Below are positions 34,610 to 43,801 of a stretch of DNA of 64,000 nt, piece after piece. Made by a program: the position numbers and the translations under genes. The DNA comes from Flexifilum sp963727545 (lineage in GTDB: Bacteria > Chloroflexota > Anaerolineae > Aggregatilineales > Phototrophicaceae): NCBI GenBank assembly GCA_963727545.1, contig CAVSGS010000020.1, positions 248,001-312,000 on the forward strand, in the 5' to 3' direction. Every line of letters starts with the position of its first letter. Position 1 is the first letter of the stretch. Below the pieces are notes generated by a model. It had not been told where the DNA came from. It did no database searches and saw only the letters and a list, made by a program, of their open reading frames with translations.

Positions 34610-36768
34610 TGAACGACGATTTTTTGCACCAACACCGCCAAGCACCGCCGGAGTCTTTCGGCAAGACGCTCTACCAGCAGCTCAGCAACGACGAGGTGAT
34701 CGTCCCGCCGCGAACCGTTCCGCAGTCGCACCGATCGCGCTGGCTGCGACTGGTCGCCGCCGTGCTGATCGTCGCCGTCGCCGGGATCGTCACGCTGCAA
34801 AGCCTTGAATCACCCGGCAGGGACATCAACTCACGCAGATCGAGACGGGCTTGCTGCTCGACGACCTGCCGCCGATCACGATGGACAACGTCGACCGCTT
34901 GCAGACGGTCGCGGAAATCGGCAGCGGGCGCGCTAGCGGGATCGCGTGGTCGCCGGATGGCGAGACGCTGGCGGTCGGCACGCCGAAAGGCATCGCTCTG
35001 TACAGCGGCGGTTTGGAAGCGCCGCCACGCCTACTGCGGACGAGTTCCGGCGGCAGCTATACTCGCCCGCTCGCCTTCAGCCCCGATGGGACGGAGATCG
35101 CCATCCTCGAAACCGACTCGGTGCGCATCTGGGACGTCGCCAGCGGCGTTGAGACCGCTCTGCTGGAAACCGACGGTGCGGATTTGACGACGGGAACACT
35201 CGCCTTCAGCCTCGATGGGCGCTGGATCGCGGCGGGGGGCGGCACCTACACGCCGAAGCACCTCGACCTGTACATCTGGAACGCGCAAACCGGTGAACGG
35301 CAGAGCGTCATCGCGCAGGATGGCGATCAGGCACGCGAAATCGCCTTCAGCCCCGACGGGAACACGCTTGCCGTACTGACGCTGAACGGGATTTATCTCT
35401 ACGACACGGCAATTCCTAACAGCACAGCCGTCCCGGTCAAGCGAACCCTAGCGTCAACCAGCGAACTGGTCGGCACGGGAATCGCCTTCAGCCCCGATGG
35501 ATCGACGCTCGCCGTCGGCGGCGCGAAAGACGTCAAGCTGTACGACGTGGCGACACTCGCAGTCCGCGATACGATCACCGTGAGCAGCAATCCCGACGCC
35601 TACATTCTGAACCTCGCCTACAACGACGACGGATCGCTGCTGGCGATCTCCAGTCAAAACTATGACATCAGCGTGTGGGATCTGGCGGCGGGCGAGTTCA
35701 GCGTCCCGCCGAAGCAAAGCGACATCTTCCAAGACGTGAGCAACGTCGCCTTCAAGCCGGGGAGCGATCAGTTCGCTTACATCCATTACGGGACGACCGT
35801 GCTCATCGAGGACGGGCGCAGCGGCGAGATCGTCGCCGAGAAAAGCGGATTGGGACGGATCGAGCATCGGTTTAGCCGTCAGCGCGGACGGCAAAACCAT
35901 CGCTACCTACGGTTACGACGCCTTGATCCGGCTGTACGACACGCAAACCGGCGCGCTGACGCGGACGTTCGAAACCGGCGTCAAACACATCTACGACGCC
36001 AAAATGACCCCGGACGGACGCTACCTCGCCTACAGCGGTTGGAATCTCGCCGCTGCCGGCGCGTCACAGCGGATCGTGGGCGGCGGCATCCAGTTGATCG
36101 ACCTGCAAGGCGATGCCGCGCCGGTGCAATTTGGGGTCGAAAACGATCCGCTGAACGCCTTCACGATCACGAACGACGACCGATTGGTCGCCTACGACAC
36201 CAAGACAAGGCGCATCGTTTACTGGAATCTCGACGCGCCGGAGGAAAAACATACGCTGCTTGCAAACTACATGACGGGTGTTAGCAAACTTGCTCTGAGC
36301 AATGATAATCTGCTGCTGGCGGTGATCGACGCGGCGCGTCCGAACAATCCGCTCTACCTCTACGACGTCACGAGCGGGGAGAAAGTCGAACTGGGCATCG
36401 ACGCGAATCAGAACATCCCCGCCATCGCCTTCAGCCCGGACGGTCAGCGGCTGGTCGTGAGCTTCTACGACGCGAACAACGTAGAGTTGGCTGGAAGTTT
36501 GGGATACGACGACCCACGAGGAAGTGTTCCGCCGCCAGTTCGATGACCGCCGGACAGCTTGAACGCCACCGATTTCAGCGCCGAGGGAAGCCTGATCGCC
36601 GTCGCCAGCTCCAACGCGCTGACCGTGCTCGACGCCGGGACAGGCGCAATCCTCTGGCAGCAAATCGCGCCGAACGTCGCCAGCTACGCGGTCGCCTTCG
36701 CGGATGACGGGAAATACCTCGCTACCGCCGGACAGGATGGGATCATCCGGCTGTGGGGAATACCATAA
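34609..36768 (+). CDS. Membrane-anchored WD40 beta-propeller, putative anti-sigma/sensor, four frameshifts
   Basis: About 715 residues after repair. The N-terminal 45 residues are predicted cytoplasmic (MNDDFLHQHRQAPPESFGKT), followed by one helix (WLRLVAAVLIVAVAGIVTLQ) and an outer beta-propeller with repeated FSPDGxTLAV blades: IAFSPDGNTLAVLTLNGIYL, IAFSPDGSTLAVGGAKDVKL and IAFSPDGQRLVVSFYDANN. It overlaps the sigma gene by one base (ATGA). The frame breaks near 34831, 35862, 36487 and 36558. Four breaks in one gene could be real decay. An anti-sigma role for the short N-terminus is inference; no zinc-binding HxxxCxxC motif is seen. Confidence 0.75.
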
Positions 36769-36783
36769 ACTTCAATCCAAACC

Positions 36784-36853
36784 CCCTCGGTTGTCTCCCC
36801 CTCGCCTCACGGAGAGGGGGTGGCTTCCGAAGGAAGCTGGGGGTGAGGTCGTT
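36784..36853. repeat. CCCCTC...GGGGTGAGG hairpin repeat
   Basis: It contains CCCCCTCGCCTC paired with GAGAGGGGGTGG and ends GGGGGTGAGG, related to the larger element at 51961-52085. It fills the gap between the WD40 gene and the convergent FG-GAP gene. Confidence 0.65.
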
Positions 36854-36854
36854 T

Positions 36855-38216
36855 TTACGGATGCGGGACGCGCAGGAGTTGATCGCAGGCAGGGTTGTTG
36901 ATCAGCATGGTTGCGCCGTCCGTCCAGTGGACGCGGATGCGATTAACCTGCGACTGCTGCGCTAAACCGAAATGGGCGACCGGCTCCATTTGGCAGAGAT
37001 AGCCACTGCCGCCGTCGATCACGCGGGTTTGCGTCCGCCCGAAGGTCTCCATGATCACCAGCGCCCCGCGCGCGGGCGCACCCTGCGCCGTCAGCGGGAG
37101 TACGCGCAGCCAGTGATTGCCGTTGCTCGCCGTGCGGTAGAGCGTCAGCGGCTGCGCGACCAACTCACCGTGAGAAATCAGCAGTTCGAGCCGCCCGTCG
37201 CCGTCAAGGTCGGCGACCGCCGCGCCCGTCCCCATCCCCTGCGGTTCGACCGCCGCGCCGGGATCAATCTGCCGCCAGCCGCCATCACGCCGGGCGAATA
37301 GGCGGTTCGGCTGCCCGATGTTGTTGAAGAAGATTTCTTCGTAGCCGTCGTTGTCGAAGTCGGCGGCGATGACAGTGCGCACGCGCGACGGCAGCGCCAT
37401 CTCCGGCGGTGCGGCGTCGGTGAAATGTCCGTTGGGTTGATGAATAAAGAGGCGGTGCGGACCTTCCCAGTTCCCACAGACGAGGTCGAACAAGCCATCT
37501 TCGTTGGCGTCGAAGGCGACCACGCCACGCGCACTTTGCAGCGGATCATCTACGCCGAGTTCCACCGCCAGTTCGTCGAAGGTGCCATCGCCCCGGTTGC
37601 AAAAGAGCAAGTTAGCGCCGTTCTCGTTACCGGTGAATAGATCGATCTTCCGGCTGATCAGCGGCAGGGCGATGGCGCTGCGCCCGCCCGCCACCTGATT
37701 GATACAGGCAATCGCCGCGCAGTCGTAGAGCACGCCGTCGTCGTCGAGTTCATAGCAGCGCATGGGACCGCCGTAATTGGCGACGAAAAAGCCATAACTG
37801 CCCGTGCCGCGCCGATCGAGCGCGACCACCGACCGACCGGCGGTCAAGTTGAGGACGCGCCGACTGTTCCGCAGTGAAAACAGGTCGGTCCATTCGCCGT
37901 CCATCAGATCAAACAGCCGGTCGGCAAAGCGTTTCTTTCCGGCGAAGGTATCGGTGTTGAGGATGTAGATTTCCTCATGCCCATCGCCGTCGATGTCGCC
38001 CGCCGCTACGCCAATCGACTGCCGATCGGCATCGGCGAGATCCATTCGGGCGATGTCATGGTAGTAGCCACCATCGTACTTCAAGACCATGTTGGGAAAG
38101 CCAAATCCGGCGATCACAAACTCGAATTTGCCATCCAAATCAACGTCAGTGACCGCCACGCCATAGTTCAGTTGACTGGGGTTGTAATCCAGCAGGCTGC
38201 TATAATTTTGAAACAT
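36855..38216 (-). CDS. FG-GAP/VCBS-repeat protein of the CRTAC1/UnbV type
   Basis: 453 residues built of integrin-alpha-like FG-GAP repeats with calcium-binding DxDxDG loops: VTDVDLDGKFEFVIAGFG, AAGDIDGDGHEEIYILN, AADFDNDGYEEIFFNNIG and VADLDGDGRLELLISHGE. The C-terminal 75 residues match the ASPIC/UnbV domain (NHWLRVLPLTAQGAPARGAL and VIDGGSGYLCQMEPVAHFGL). Such proteins are normally secreted adhesins, but no signal peptide is visible here. Its partner is unknown. Confidence 0.85.
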   Translation of the reverse strand: MFQNYSSLLDYNPSQLNYGVAVTDVDLDGKFEFVIAGFGFPNMVLKYDGGYYHDIARMDLADADRQSIGVAAGDIDGDGHEEIYILNTDTFAGKKRFADRLFDLMDGEWTDLFSLRNSRRVLNLTAGRSVVALDRRGTGSYGFFVANYGGPMRCYELDDDGVLYDCAAIACINQVAGGRSAIALPLISRKIDLFTGNENGANLLFCNRGDGTFDELAVELGVDDPLQSARGVVAFDANEDGLFDLVCGNWEGPHRLFIHQPNGHFTDAAPPEMALPSRVRTVIAADFDNDGYEEIFFNNIGQPNRLFARRDGGWRQIDPGAAVEPQGMGTGAAVADLDGDGRLELLISHGELVAQPLTLYRTASNGNHWLRVLPLTAQGAPARGALVIMETFGRTQTRVIDGGSGYLCQMEPVAHFGLAQQSQVNRIRVHWTDGATMLINNPACDQLLRVPHP

Positions 38217-38377
38217 TTGATTTTCCGCTGTAAGAATGAAGTTAGGATTATAGATCGCTTCCGGTTACGGTAACAGTGCCCGCGTACTCAATCAGTGGTG
38301 CAAGAAGTAGATCGCTCAAACCGGCGCAATGTGCCGCGATTCGACCGACGAAGTTTGGAAATATTTGCCGGTCGGCT

Positions 38378-38869
38378 TCAGTCGAGTTGGTTCGCGCCGT
38401 TCAAAACTCCGTCGAGCCGGCGCTCGCGCTCGCGCCAATCAGGCATGTGGGTAGACATCAACGCTTTGAAGTCCTTGCCGTGATTGAACACGCGCAGATG
38501 TACCAGTTCGTGCAGGACGACGTACTCCGCCAGATCGGGCGAGAGGTCACAGAGCGCCGTGTTGAGCGTGATGTTGCCCTTGCTGGAGCACGATCCCCAT
38601 TTGCGGTACATCTCCCGGAACTGCACGCGACCGGGCTGCACGTCGAGTCGCTGCGCCCACGCTGCCATCCACGCCCGCAGATCAGCGGGGCTGGTTTGCT
38701 GGCTGGTGGGCGCGGGCAGCCCCAGCTTGGCGATCCCCTCGGCGATGAAGCGCTTGACCTGCGGATCGCCCGGTTTGAGCCAGCGCGGGATGAAAACGAC
38801 CAATCCCACCGGCGTCCGTTTCATGACCATCGAGCGGCGGTTCTGGCGATGAATGCGAATGTTATTCAT
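38378..38869 (-). CDS. YgjP/WLM-type zinc metallopeptidase-like protein
   Basis: 163 residues of the YgjP (DUF45) family. It has a YVVLHELVHLRVFNHGKDF motif, that is HExxH plus a downstream histidine, which forms the zinc site, and RKWGSCSSKGNITLNTAL, the conserved segment of the family. ATG 38869 is chosen because GGAG lies 5 bases upstream. The physiological substrate is not known. Confidence 0.88.
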   Translation of the reverse strand: MNNIRIHRQNRRSMVMKRTPVGLVVFIPRWLKPGDPQVKRFIAEGIAKLGLPAPTSQQTSPADLRAWMAAWAQRLDVQPGRVQFREMYRKWGSCSSKGNITLNTALCDLSPDLAEYVVLHELVHLRVFNHGKDFKALMSTHMPDWRERERRLDGVLNGANQLD

Positions 38870-38907
38870 TGCGCTCCGGCAAAGTCGGTATAGTAAAGAA
38901 GCCAAGA

Positions 38908-39062
38908 GCTATCAGCGGTCAGCTTTGAGCTTCCCGTTATTATATCGGCGTTTGAGCGTGAAGTTGAGCCAATTTCGATCGGTTGTCCGTAGGGGCGACG
39001 CGTGCCTCGCCCCTGCATTGGGTTGATTTCTGCTGATTGCTGACAGCTAACTGCTGCCAGCC
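38908..39062. repeat. Repeat-rich intergenic region: palindrome and GCTGA/TCAGC repeats
   Basis: It contains AGCTATCAGCGGTCAGCTTT near 38909, a palindrome (GTAGGGGCGACGCGTGCCTC, then GCCCC) at 38989-39016, and CTGATTGCTGACAGCTAACT near 39033. These belong to the dispersed intergenic repeat families; no gene is seen here. Confidence 0.65.
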
Positions 39063-39076
39063 ACTATGGAGCATCA

Positions 39077-40372
39077 ATGCGAGCAGTTTACTGGGGTTTC
39101 GGCACGGCGCTGATTCACCGGCTGGCGCTGACGATCTGGTTAGCGCTGGTGTGGAGCTTGCTCAGCGCCAATTTCGCGGGCGTGCAGGTCGATTTTCACA
39201 CGGCAGGGGCGCAGCTTCCGCCGCTGACCACGCAAAGCGACGAACTGATCTTCGGCGTCTGGCGGCGCTGGGATGCCGTCCACTACCTCGACCTCGCGGC
39301 GAACGGCTACCGGGTCGAGCATCCGGGTCCGACGGTCTTCGGCGTGCTGACGCCGCTGGGCATCCGTGCCTTCGACGCGGTGCTGCCGGGTTCGCTCGAC
39401 TTGGCGGCGATGGTCTTCGAGACGCTGGCGTTCGGCTTAGCGCTGACGCTGTTGTACAAGGTCAGCGAAAGCTACTACGGAGCGCAAGCCGACCTCACCC
39501 CCCACTCCCCTCTCCACTCCGTAGAGAGGGGGAGTTCTGCAAGTGAAATTGAAGGCATAGGTGGGAGTGTATCGTTGGCGCGTTGGGCGGTGGTGGTCAC
39601 GGCGCTGCTGCCGCTGTCGTACTTCTTCGCCGCGCCGATGTCCGAGTCGATCTATTTGGCGCTGACCTTGGGCGTCTTCTATTTCGGCGTCAAGCGACGT
39701 TGGTTCTGGGCGGCGATCTGCGGGGCGCTGGCGACGCTGGCACGCTCGCAGGGGGTGCTGCTGCTGCCGGTCGCGGGGCTGCTGCTGTTGGAGCAAAACG
39801 GCTTCCGCCTCAACCAGCCCCGCCAGTGGATCGACCAAGCCCGCCGCGCGATTCGGGAAGGTTGGTCGCTGCTGCTGATTCCGCTGGCGTTCTTCGGCTT
39901 CGAAGCCTATCGCGCCAGTATCGGCTTGCCCTCGATCAGCGAGATTTACACGACGATTTCGTTCAACTACTTCACCAACCCGATCGATGGGCTGATCACG
40001 AACTTGCGCTGGTTCGTCGAGCATCCTGCCGAAGCTTTCACCACGCTCGACTTGATGGCGCTGCTGATCGCGCTGATCCTCGCCTTCGTCGCGCTGCGCT
40101 TTCCGCGTCACCGCCGCCTGCCGCTGATCGGCTACAATTTCGCCTTCATTTTGCTGTTTGCCAGCCGGATCAACTACTACTACGGCACGCACGACGTGAT
40201 GTTCACGCAGAGTTTCGGGCGCTATACGCTGGTGCTGTTCCCGCTGACGATCATGGTCGCCGACGGCATCCGCAGCACGACGCCGCTCGTCCGCGTGCTG
40301 GCGGTCGCACTGCTGCTGCTGGGCTTCTTCATCTTCAGCGCGTTCTATCTGCTGGCGCTGACCGGTCCTTAA
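39077..40372 (+). CDS. PIG-V-like mannosyltransferase with in-frame repeat insertion
   Basis: A 431-residue multi-pass GT-C glycosyltransferase. VWRRWDAVHYLDLAANGY is the family motif (the acidic residues of the first outer loop), and LATLARSQGVLLLPVAGLLL is also typical. PIG-V-like enzymes use dolichyl- or polyprenyl-phosphomannose; bacterial members are likely to modify surface glycans. Residues about 139-165 (LTPHSPLHSVERGSSASEIE) are unlike the family and match the dispersed GGAGAGGGG palindrome family at the DNA level, so a repeat seems to have inserted in frame. SD GGAG lies just before the ATG. Confidence 0.85.
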   Translation: MRAVYWGFGTALIHRLALTIWLALVWSLLSANFAGVQVDFHTAGAQLPPLTTQSDELIFGVWRRWDAVHYLDLAANGYRVEHPGPTVFGVLTPLGIRAFDAVLPGSLDLAAMVFETLAFGLALTLLYKVSESYYGAQADLTPHSPLHSVERGSSASEIEGIGGSVSLARWAVVVTALLPLSYFFAAPMSESIYLALTLGVFYFGVKRRWFWAAICGALATLARSQGVLLLPVAGLLLLEQNGFRLNQPRQWIDQARRAIREGWSLLLIPLAFFGFEAYRASIGLPSISEIYTTISFNYFTNPIDGLITNLRWFVEHPAEAFTTLDLMALLIALILAFVALRFPRHRRLPLIGYNFAFILLFASRINYYYGTHDVMFTQSFGRYTLVLFPLTIMVADGIRSTTPLVRVLAVALLLLGFFIFSAFYLLALTGP

Positions 40373-40477
40373 CGACCGCCACCGGACGGTCATGAGTGGT
40401 CATTGACCCCGGCTCGTCCCCGCATCGATAATTGGAGCTAACTAAATTCAGACCAACAATCATGCGGAGAAAAGATC

Positions 40478-41605
40478 GTGACTCAGCCTAAATATGCCTT
40501 TTTCGGCGGCAAAATTGTGCCTATGGAGGAGGCGAAGGTCAGCGTCATGACCCACGCTTTCAACTACGGGACAGGGGTTTTCGGCGGGCTGCGCGCCTAC
40601 TGGAACGCCGACGAACAGCAGTTGTTCATCTTCCGCCCGCACGACCACTTCGAGCGCTTCCGCCAATCTGCCGGACTGATCCGCATCGACGTGCCCTACA
40701 GCGAAGCCGAACTGACCGACATCCTGATCGAACTGCTGCGAGTCGAGGGCTTCCACGAGAACGTCTACGTCCGCCCGCTGGCATACAAATCGACCGAGGT
40801 GATCGGCGTGAAGCTGCACGATCTCGACGACGCCGTGACCATCTTCGCCCAGCCGTTCGGCAGCTACGTCAAGAACGAGGAAGGACTGCACGTTGGCTTT
40901 TCGGCGTGGCGGCGGGTGGACGACAACGCGATCCCGGCGCGCGGCAAGATCGTGGGCGCGTATGCCAACTCCGCGCTGATCAAGTCGGACGCGGTGCTGG
41001 CGGGCTACGACGAGGCGCTGGTGCTCAACCAAGACGGGCACGTCTCGGAGGCGAGCGCTGCCAACATCTTCGTGATCCGCAAGGGCGTGGCGATCACGCC
41101 GCCGGTCAACGCCAACGTGCTCGAAGGCATCGTCCGCCGCTCGCTGATCGAGCTGCTGCGGAATGAACTGGGCGTCGAGGTGGTCGAGCGCAACCTCGAC
41201 CGCACCGAATGTTACGTCGCCGACGAGATGTTCCTGTGCGGGACGGGCGTGCAGGTCGCCGCCGTGACGCAGATCGAGCATCGCGCGTTGGGGACGGGCA
41301 GCATGGGACCGATCACCAAGCAGGTGCGCGATCTGTTCTTCGACGTGGTGAGCGGGCGCGTCCCGAAGTACCGCGATTGGCTGACGCCGGTCTACGTGCC
41401 GGAGCGATGGGATAAAGCCAAATACAGCCAATGGAATTTAGCTGAGTTCGAAAGTGTAGGGGCAGGTTTGAAACCTGCCCCTACGACGAAAATTCTCTCG
41501 GGATTTCTTGCCCATAATCCACGTCAAGCATTCACTACCCGGCGGATGCCGCCAGCCAGCGCCGGATCGCGGCGGCGCGGTCGGTCAGTCCGCGCGACTC
41601 GGTGA
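40478..41605 (+). CDS. ilvE: Branched-chain amino acid aminotransferase, 3' end extended by a palindrome
   Basis: A fold-type IV PLP enzyme that transaminates Val, Leu and Ile. Landmarks are GTGVFGGLRAYW, VYVRPLAYKSTEVIG, the PLP lysine region RGKIVGAYANSALIKSD (Lys157) and NVLEGIVRRSLIELLRNELG. GTG start at 40478 with GGAGA upstream. Family sequence ends near KYSQWNLAEFE (about residue 326). The frame then reads VGAGLKPAPTTK through the palindrome at 41456-41484 and on to 41605, overlapping the convergent gene by 71 bases. The last 45 residues are probably not native sequence. Confidence 0.93.
   Translation: MTQPKYAFFGGKIVPMEEAKVSVMTHAFNYGTGVFGGLRAYWNADEQQLFIFRPHDHFERFRQSAGLIRIDVPYSEAELTDILIELLRVEGFHENVYVRPLAYKSTEVIGVKLHDLDDAVTIFAQPFGSYVKNEEGLHVGFSAWRRVDDNAIPARGKIVGAYANSALIKSDAVLAGYDEALVLNQDGHVSEASAANIFVIRKGVAITPPVNANVLEGIVRRSLIELLRNELGVEVVERNLDRTECYVADEMFLCGTGVQVAAVTQIEHRALGTGSMGPITKQVRDLFFDVVSGRVPKYRDWLTPVYVPERWDKAKYSQWNLAEFESVGAGLKPAPTTKILSGFLAHNPRQAFTTRRMPPASAGSRRRGRSVRATR
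41456..41484. repeat. Perfect palindrome, AGGTTTGAAACCT core, inside ilvE 3' end
   Basis: Identical to the elements at 15506-15534 and 30013-30041. It lies where the ilvE stop codon is expected. Confidence 0.9.
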
Positions 41606-42278
41606 CAGCGAGCATCAAATCGACCGGGGGGACACGCAGCGCCCGCCCCTGCCACTCGATCATCTCCAGACGGGCAGCGGCAGCCGGACCAAAATCGCAA
41701 GCCCCGTAGGAATCGACGCCGGGGACAACCACGCCGACAAATTCGAGCCGCGCGTGCTGAAAAGTCCGCCCGAACCACCCCGCGATCCAGTCCCCCGAAC
41801 GCGCGAACGGCTCAACCGTCACGTCAAGCATCAGGTCACGAGTTTGCAGCACGTCGGCTTCGCCCACGAGCACGATGTCCAAATCGCGCGGCATCACCTC
41901 CATGCCGCGCACCGCCAACGCCGCGCTGCCGACGAGATACCAATCGACCGACTGCCCCTCAATCCGGTCGAGAAAATCGACCAGCGCAGTCTGCCAACGC
42001 ACCGGTTCGAGACCGGCGGTCTGGCGCAGCATCGGTTCAATGCCGTGCTCGAAATTGTGATAGATCGCCTCAAGATAGGGTGTATCCGCCGGGAAATTCT
42101 TGGCAAAGACGCCGTCCCGGTTTTCTTGCGGCTGAAAATACAGATCGCGGGCAGCCGGTAGATATTCAGGACTCAAATCCGCGATGGTGAACAAGGCTTC
42201 GCGGTCGTGGATTTCGAGCGCAGTCCTCAAATCATCCTCTTTTCGGTAAAGGAAACTTGGGGCGACGCAATGGTGCAA
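41535..42278 (-). CDS. Nucleotidyltransferase-like protein
   Basis: Up to 247 residues. The central segment DWYLVGSAALAVRGMEVMPR followed by DLDIVLVG matches the GS...DxD core of nucleotidyltransferase-fold proteins (MNT/AbiEii-like). The N-terminal part is acidic and unfamiliar. The frame is open to a TTG at 42278. A TTG at 42230 with AGAGGA just upstream would give a shorter protein starting RTALEIHD and may be the real start. I see no toxin or antitoxin partner next to it. The exact function is unknown. Confidence 0.65.
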   Translation of the reverse strand: MHHCVAPSFLYRKEDDLRTALEIHDREALFTIADLSPEYLPAARDLYFQPQENRDGVFAKNFPADTPYLEAIYHNFEHGIEPMLRQTAGLEPVRWQTALVDFLDRIEGQSVDWYLVGSAALAVRGMEVMPRDLDIVLVGEADVLQTRDLMLDVTVEPFARSGDWIAGWFGRTFQHARLEFVGVVVPGVDSYGACDFGPAAAARLEMIEWQGRALRVPPVDLMLAVTESRGLTDRAAAIRRWLAASAG

Positions 42279-42313
42279 TCTCTGGTTGCTTCGCCCCCAC
42301 TGATGAAGTTAGC

Positions 42314-43621
42314 TTAGACGCTGACTCCGGCGTAGATGCGCCCCAAGTGATAGACCTCGCGGGCGGTGGCGCAGAGTTCGTCGCGGAAATCAGGGTGGGC
42401 GATGTCGATCAGCGCTTTGGCGCGCTCGGCGATGGTGCGACCGAACAAGTCGGCGGTGCCGTACTCGGTGGCGATCACGCGCACGTCATTGCGCGAGGTG
42501 GTCACGCCCGCTCCTTCCTTGAGCGTCGGCACAATGCGGCTGAAGCTGCCGCCTTTCGCCGTGCTCGGCAGCGCGATGATCGAGGTGCCGCCCTTGCTAT
42601 GCGCTGCGCCGCGCACGAAATCGACCTGACCGCCCACGCCGGAATAGAAATAGGTGCCGATGCTCCCGGCGCAGACCTGCCCGGTCAAATCGACCTCAAT
42701 GGCAGAGTTGATCGAGATCATGCGGTCGTTCTGCGCGATCACGAAGGGGTCGTTGACGTATTCGGTCGGGTGCAGCTCGAAGACCGGATTATCGTTGATG
42801 TAGTCGAACAAGGCTTGCGAACCGATGGCGAACCCGGCGACGACCTTGCCGGTGTGGAGCGTCTTGGCGGCGTTGGTGATCACCCCCGCCTCGATCATCT
42901 CCATGACGCCGTCGGAGAATAATTCGGTGTGAATGCCAAGATCGCGATGATCGGTGAGCTGGCGCAGCACGGCGTCAGGGATGCCGCCGATGCCGGTTTG
43001 CAGGGTCGCACCATCAGGGATCAGCGCGGCGATGTGAGTCGCGATCTGGCTCTGGATCGGCGTCGGCGGCTGCGGCTTGACTTCCGGCAGGAAATAATCG
43101 ACGTCAATGCAGTAATCGATCTGGCGGACGTGGATGAAGCTGTCGCCGAGCGTGCGCGGCATGTGCGGGTTGATCTGCGCGATGACGATCTTGGCGTTCT
43201 CGGCGGCGCACTTGGTCACGCCGACTTCCGTCCCGTAGGAGCAGTAACCGTGCTCGTCGGGCGGGCTGCAGTGGATGACGGCGACGTCGGGCTTCAGGTG
43301 CGAACGGAACAGCGCCGCGATCTCGTGCAGGAAGATCGGCGTGAACGCCGCCGAACCGTTATTCACGGCGGTACGCATGTTTTCGCTGATAAACAGGTTG
43401 TTGACGTGGATGTGACCGGACATCTCCGGGGTGATGAACTCCGGCATTCCGATGCTGAGCACCTGCACCAGTTCCACGTCTTCGAGTTCTTCATAACGCG
43501 CCACCAGCGCCTCGATAAACGGGATCGGCGTCGAGCAGTTTCCAGTGATGAAAATGCGCTGTCCCGATTCAATCTTGCGTGCGGCTTCTTCCGGCGTCAC
43601 ATTGCAAATGGCGCGATTCAT
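42314..43621 (-). CDS. Acetyl-CoA hydrolase / 4-hydroxybutyrate CoA-transferase family protein
   Basis: A 435-residue family I CoA-transferase that moves CoA between acetate and another short-chain acid, as in butyrate or 4-hydroxybutyrate metabolism. Landmarks are VAVIHCSPPDEHGYCSYGTE, GATLQTGIGGIPDAVLRQL, the catalytic glutamate region GIHTELFSDGVMEM, and SGVGGQVDFVRGAAHSKGG with the CoA-binding loop. The true acid cannot be read from the sequence. It diverges from the universal stress protein gene. Confidence 0.9.
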   Translation of the reverse strand: MNRAICNVTPEEAARKIESGQRIFITGNCSTPIPFIEALVARYEELEDVELVQVLSIGMPEFITPEMSGHIHVNNLFISENMRTAVNNGSAAFTPIFLHEIAALFRSHLKPDVAVIHCSPPDEHGYCSYGTEVGVTKCAAENAKIVIAQINPHMPRTLGDSFIHVRQIDYCIDVDYFLPEVKPQPPTPIQSQIATHIAALIPDGATLQTGIGGIPDAVLRQLTDHRDLGIHTELFSDGVMEMIEAGVITNAAKTLHTGKVVAGFAIGSQALFDYINDNPVFELHPTEYVNDPFVIAQNDRMISINSAIEVDLTGQVCAGSIGTYFYSGVGGQVDFVRGAAHSKGGTSIIALPSTAKGGSFSRIVPTLKEGAGVTTSRNDVRVIATEYGTADLFGRTIAERAKALIDIAHPDFRDELCATAREVYHLGRIYAGVSV

Positions 43622-43680
43622 GGCATCCCTATTTGTGAATTATTTCTCATGAGTAGCATAATGGAGTTGTGCACAATGTA

Positions 43681-43749
43681 GTAGTGTCAAAGATCGGCTC
43701 GAACGGGCGATCTTTGACACTACGCGCGTCCACCCGAATCGGGTGGACG
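43681..43749 (+). promoter_or_regulatory. Two perfect tandem hairpins in the universal stress protein leader
   Basis: The first has a 16-base-pair stem (43681-43696 with 43708-43723, arm GTAGTGTCAAAGATCG, 11-base loop). The second has a 10-base-pair stem (43727-43736 with 43740-43749, arm CGTCCACCCG, 3-base loop). They lie between the CoA-transferase and the USP gene, about 50 bases before its ATG. A regulatory RNA structure or a repeat element are both possible. Confidence 0.6.
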
Positions 43750-43801
43750 ATAAAGACAAATAGATTTACTGGATCTAATTCATTTAATAGGAGGACGGGC
43801 A

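Noticed and set aside
36784..36853. Possible rho-independent terminator pair
   Set aside because: The stems are strong but belong to the CCCCTC/GAGGGG repeat family and have no T-tract, so I annotate them as repeat.
41535..42278. Toxin-antitoxin or abortive-infection pair suggested by the nucleotidyltransferase-like core
   Set aside because: No small partner gene lies next to it on either side, so a toxin-antitoxin call is not supported.
42257..43681. Plus-strand frames opposite the CoA-transferase
   Set aside because: The minus-strand CoA-transferase is complete and conserved; the plus-strand products have no domain.
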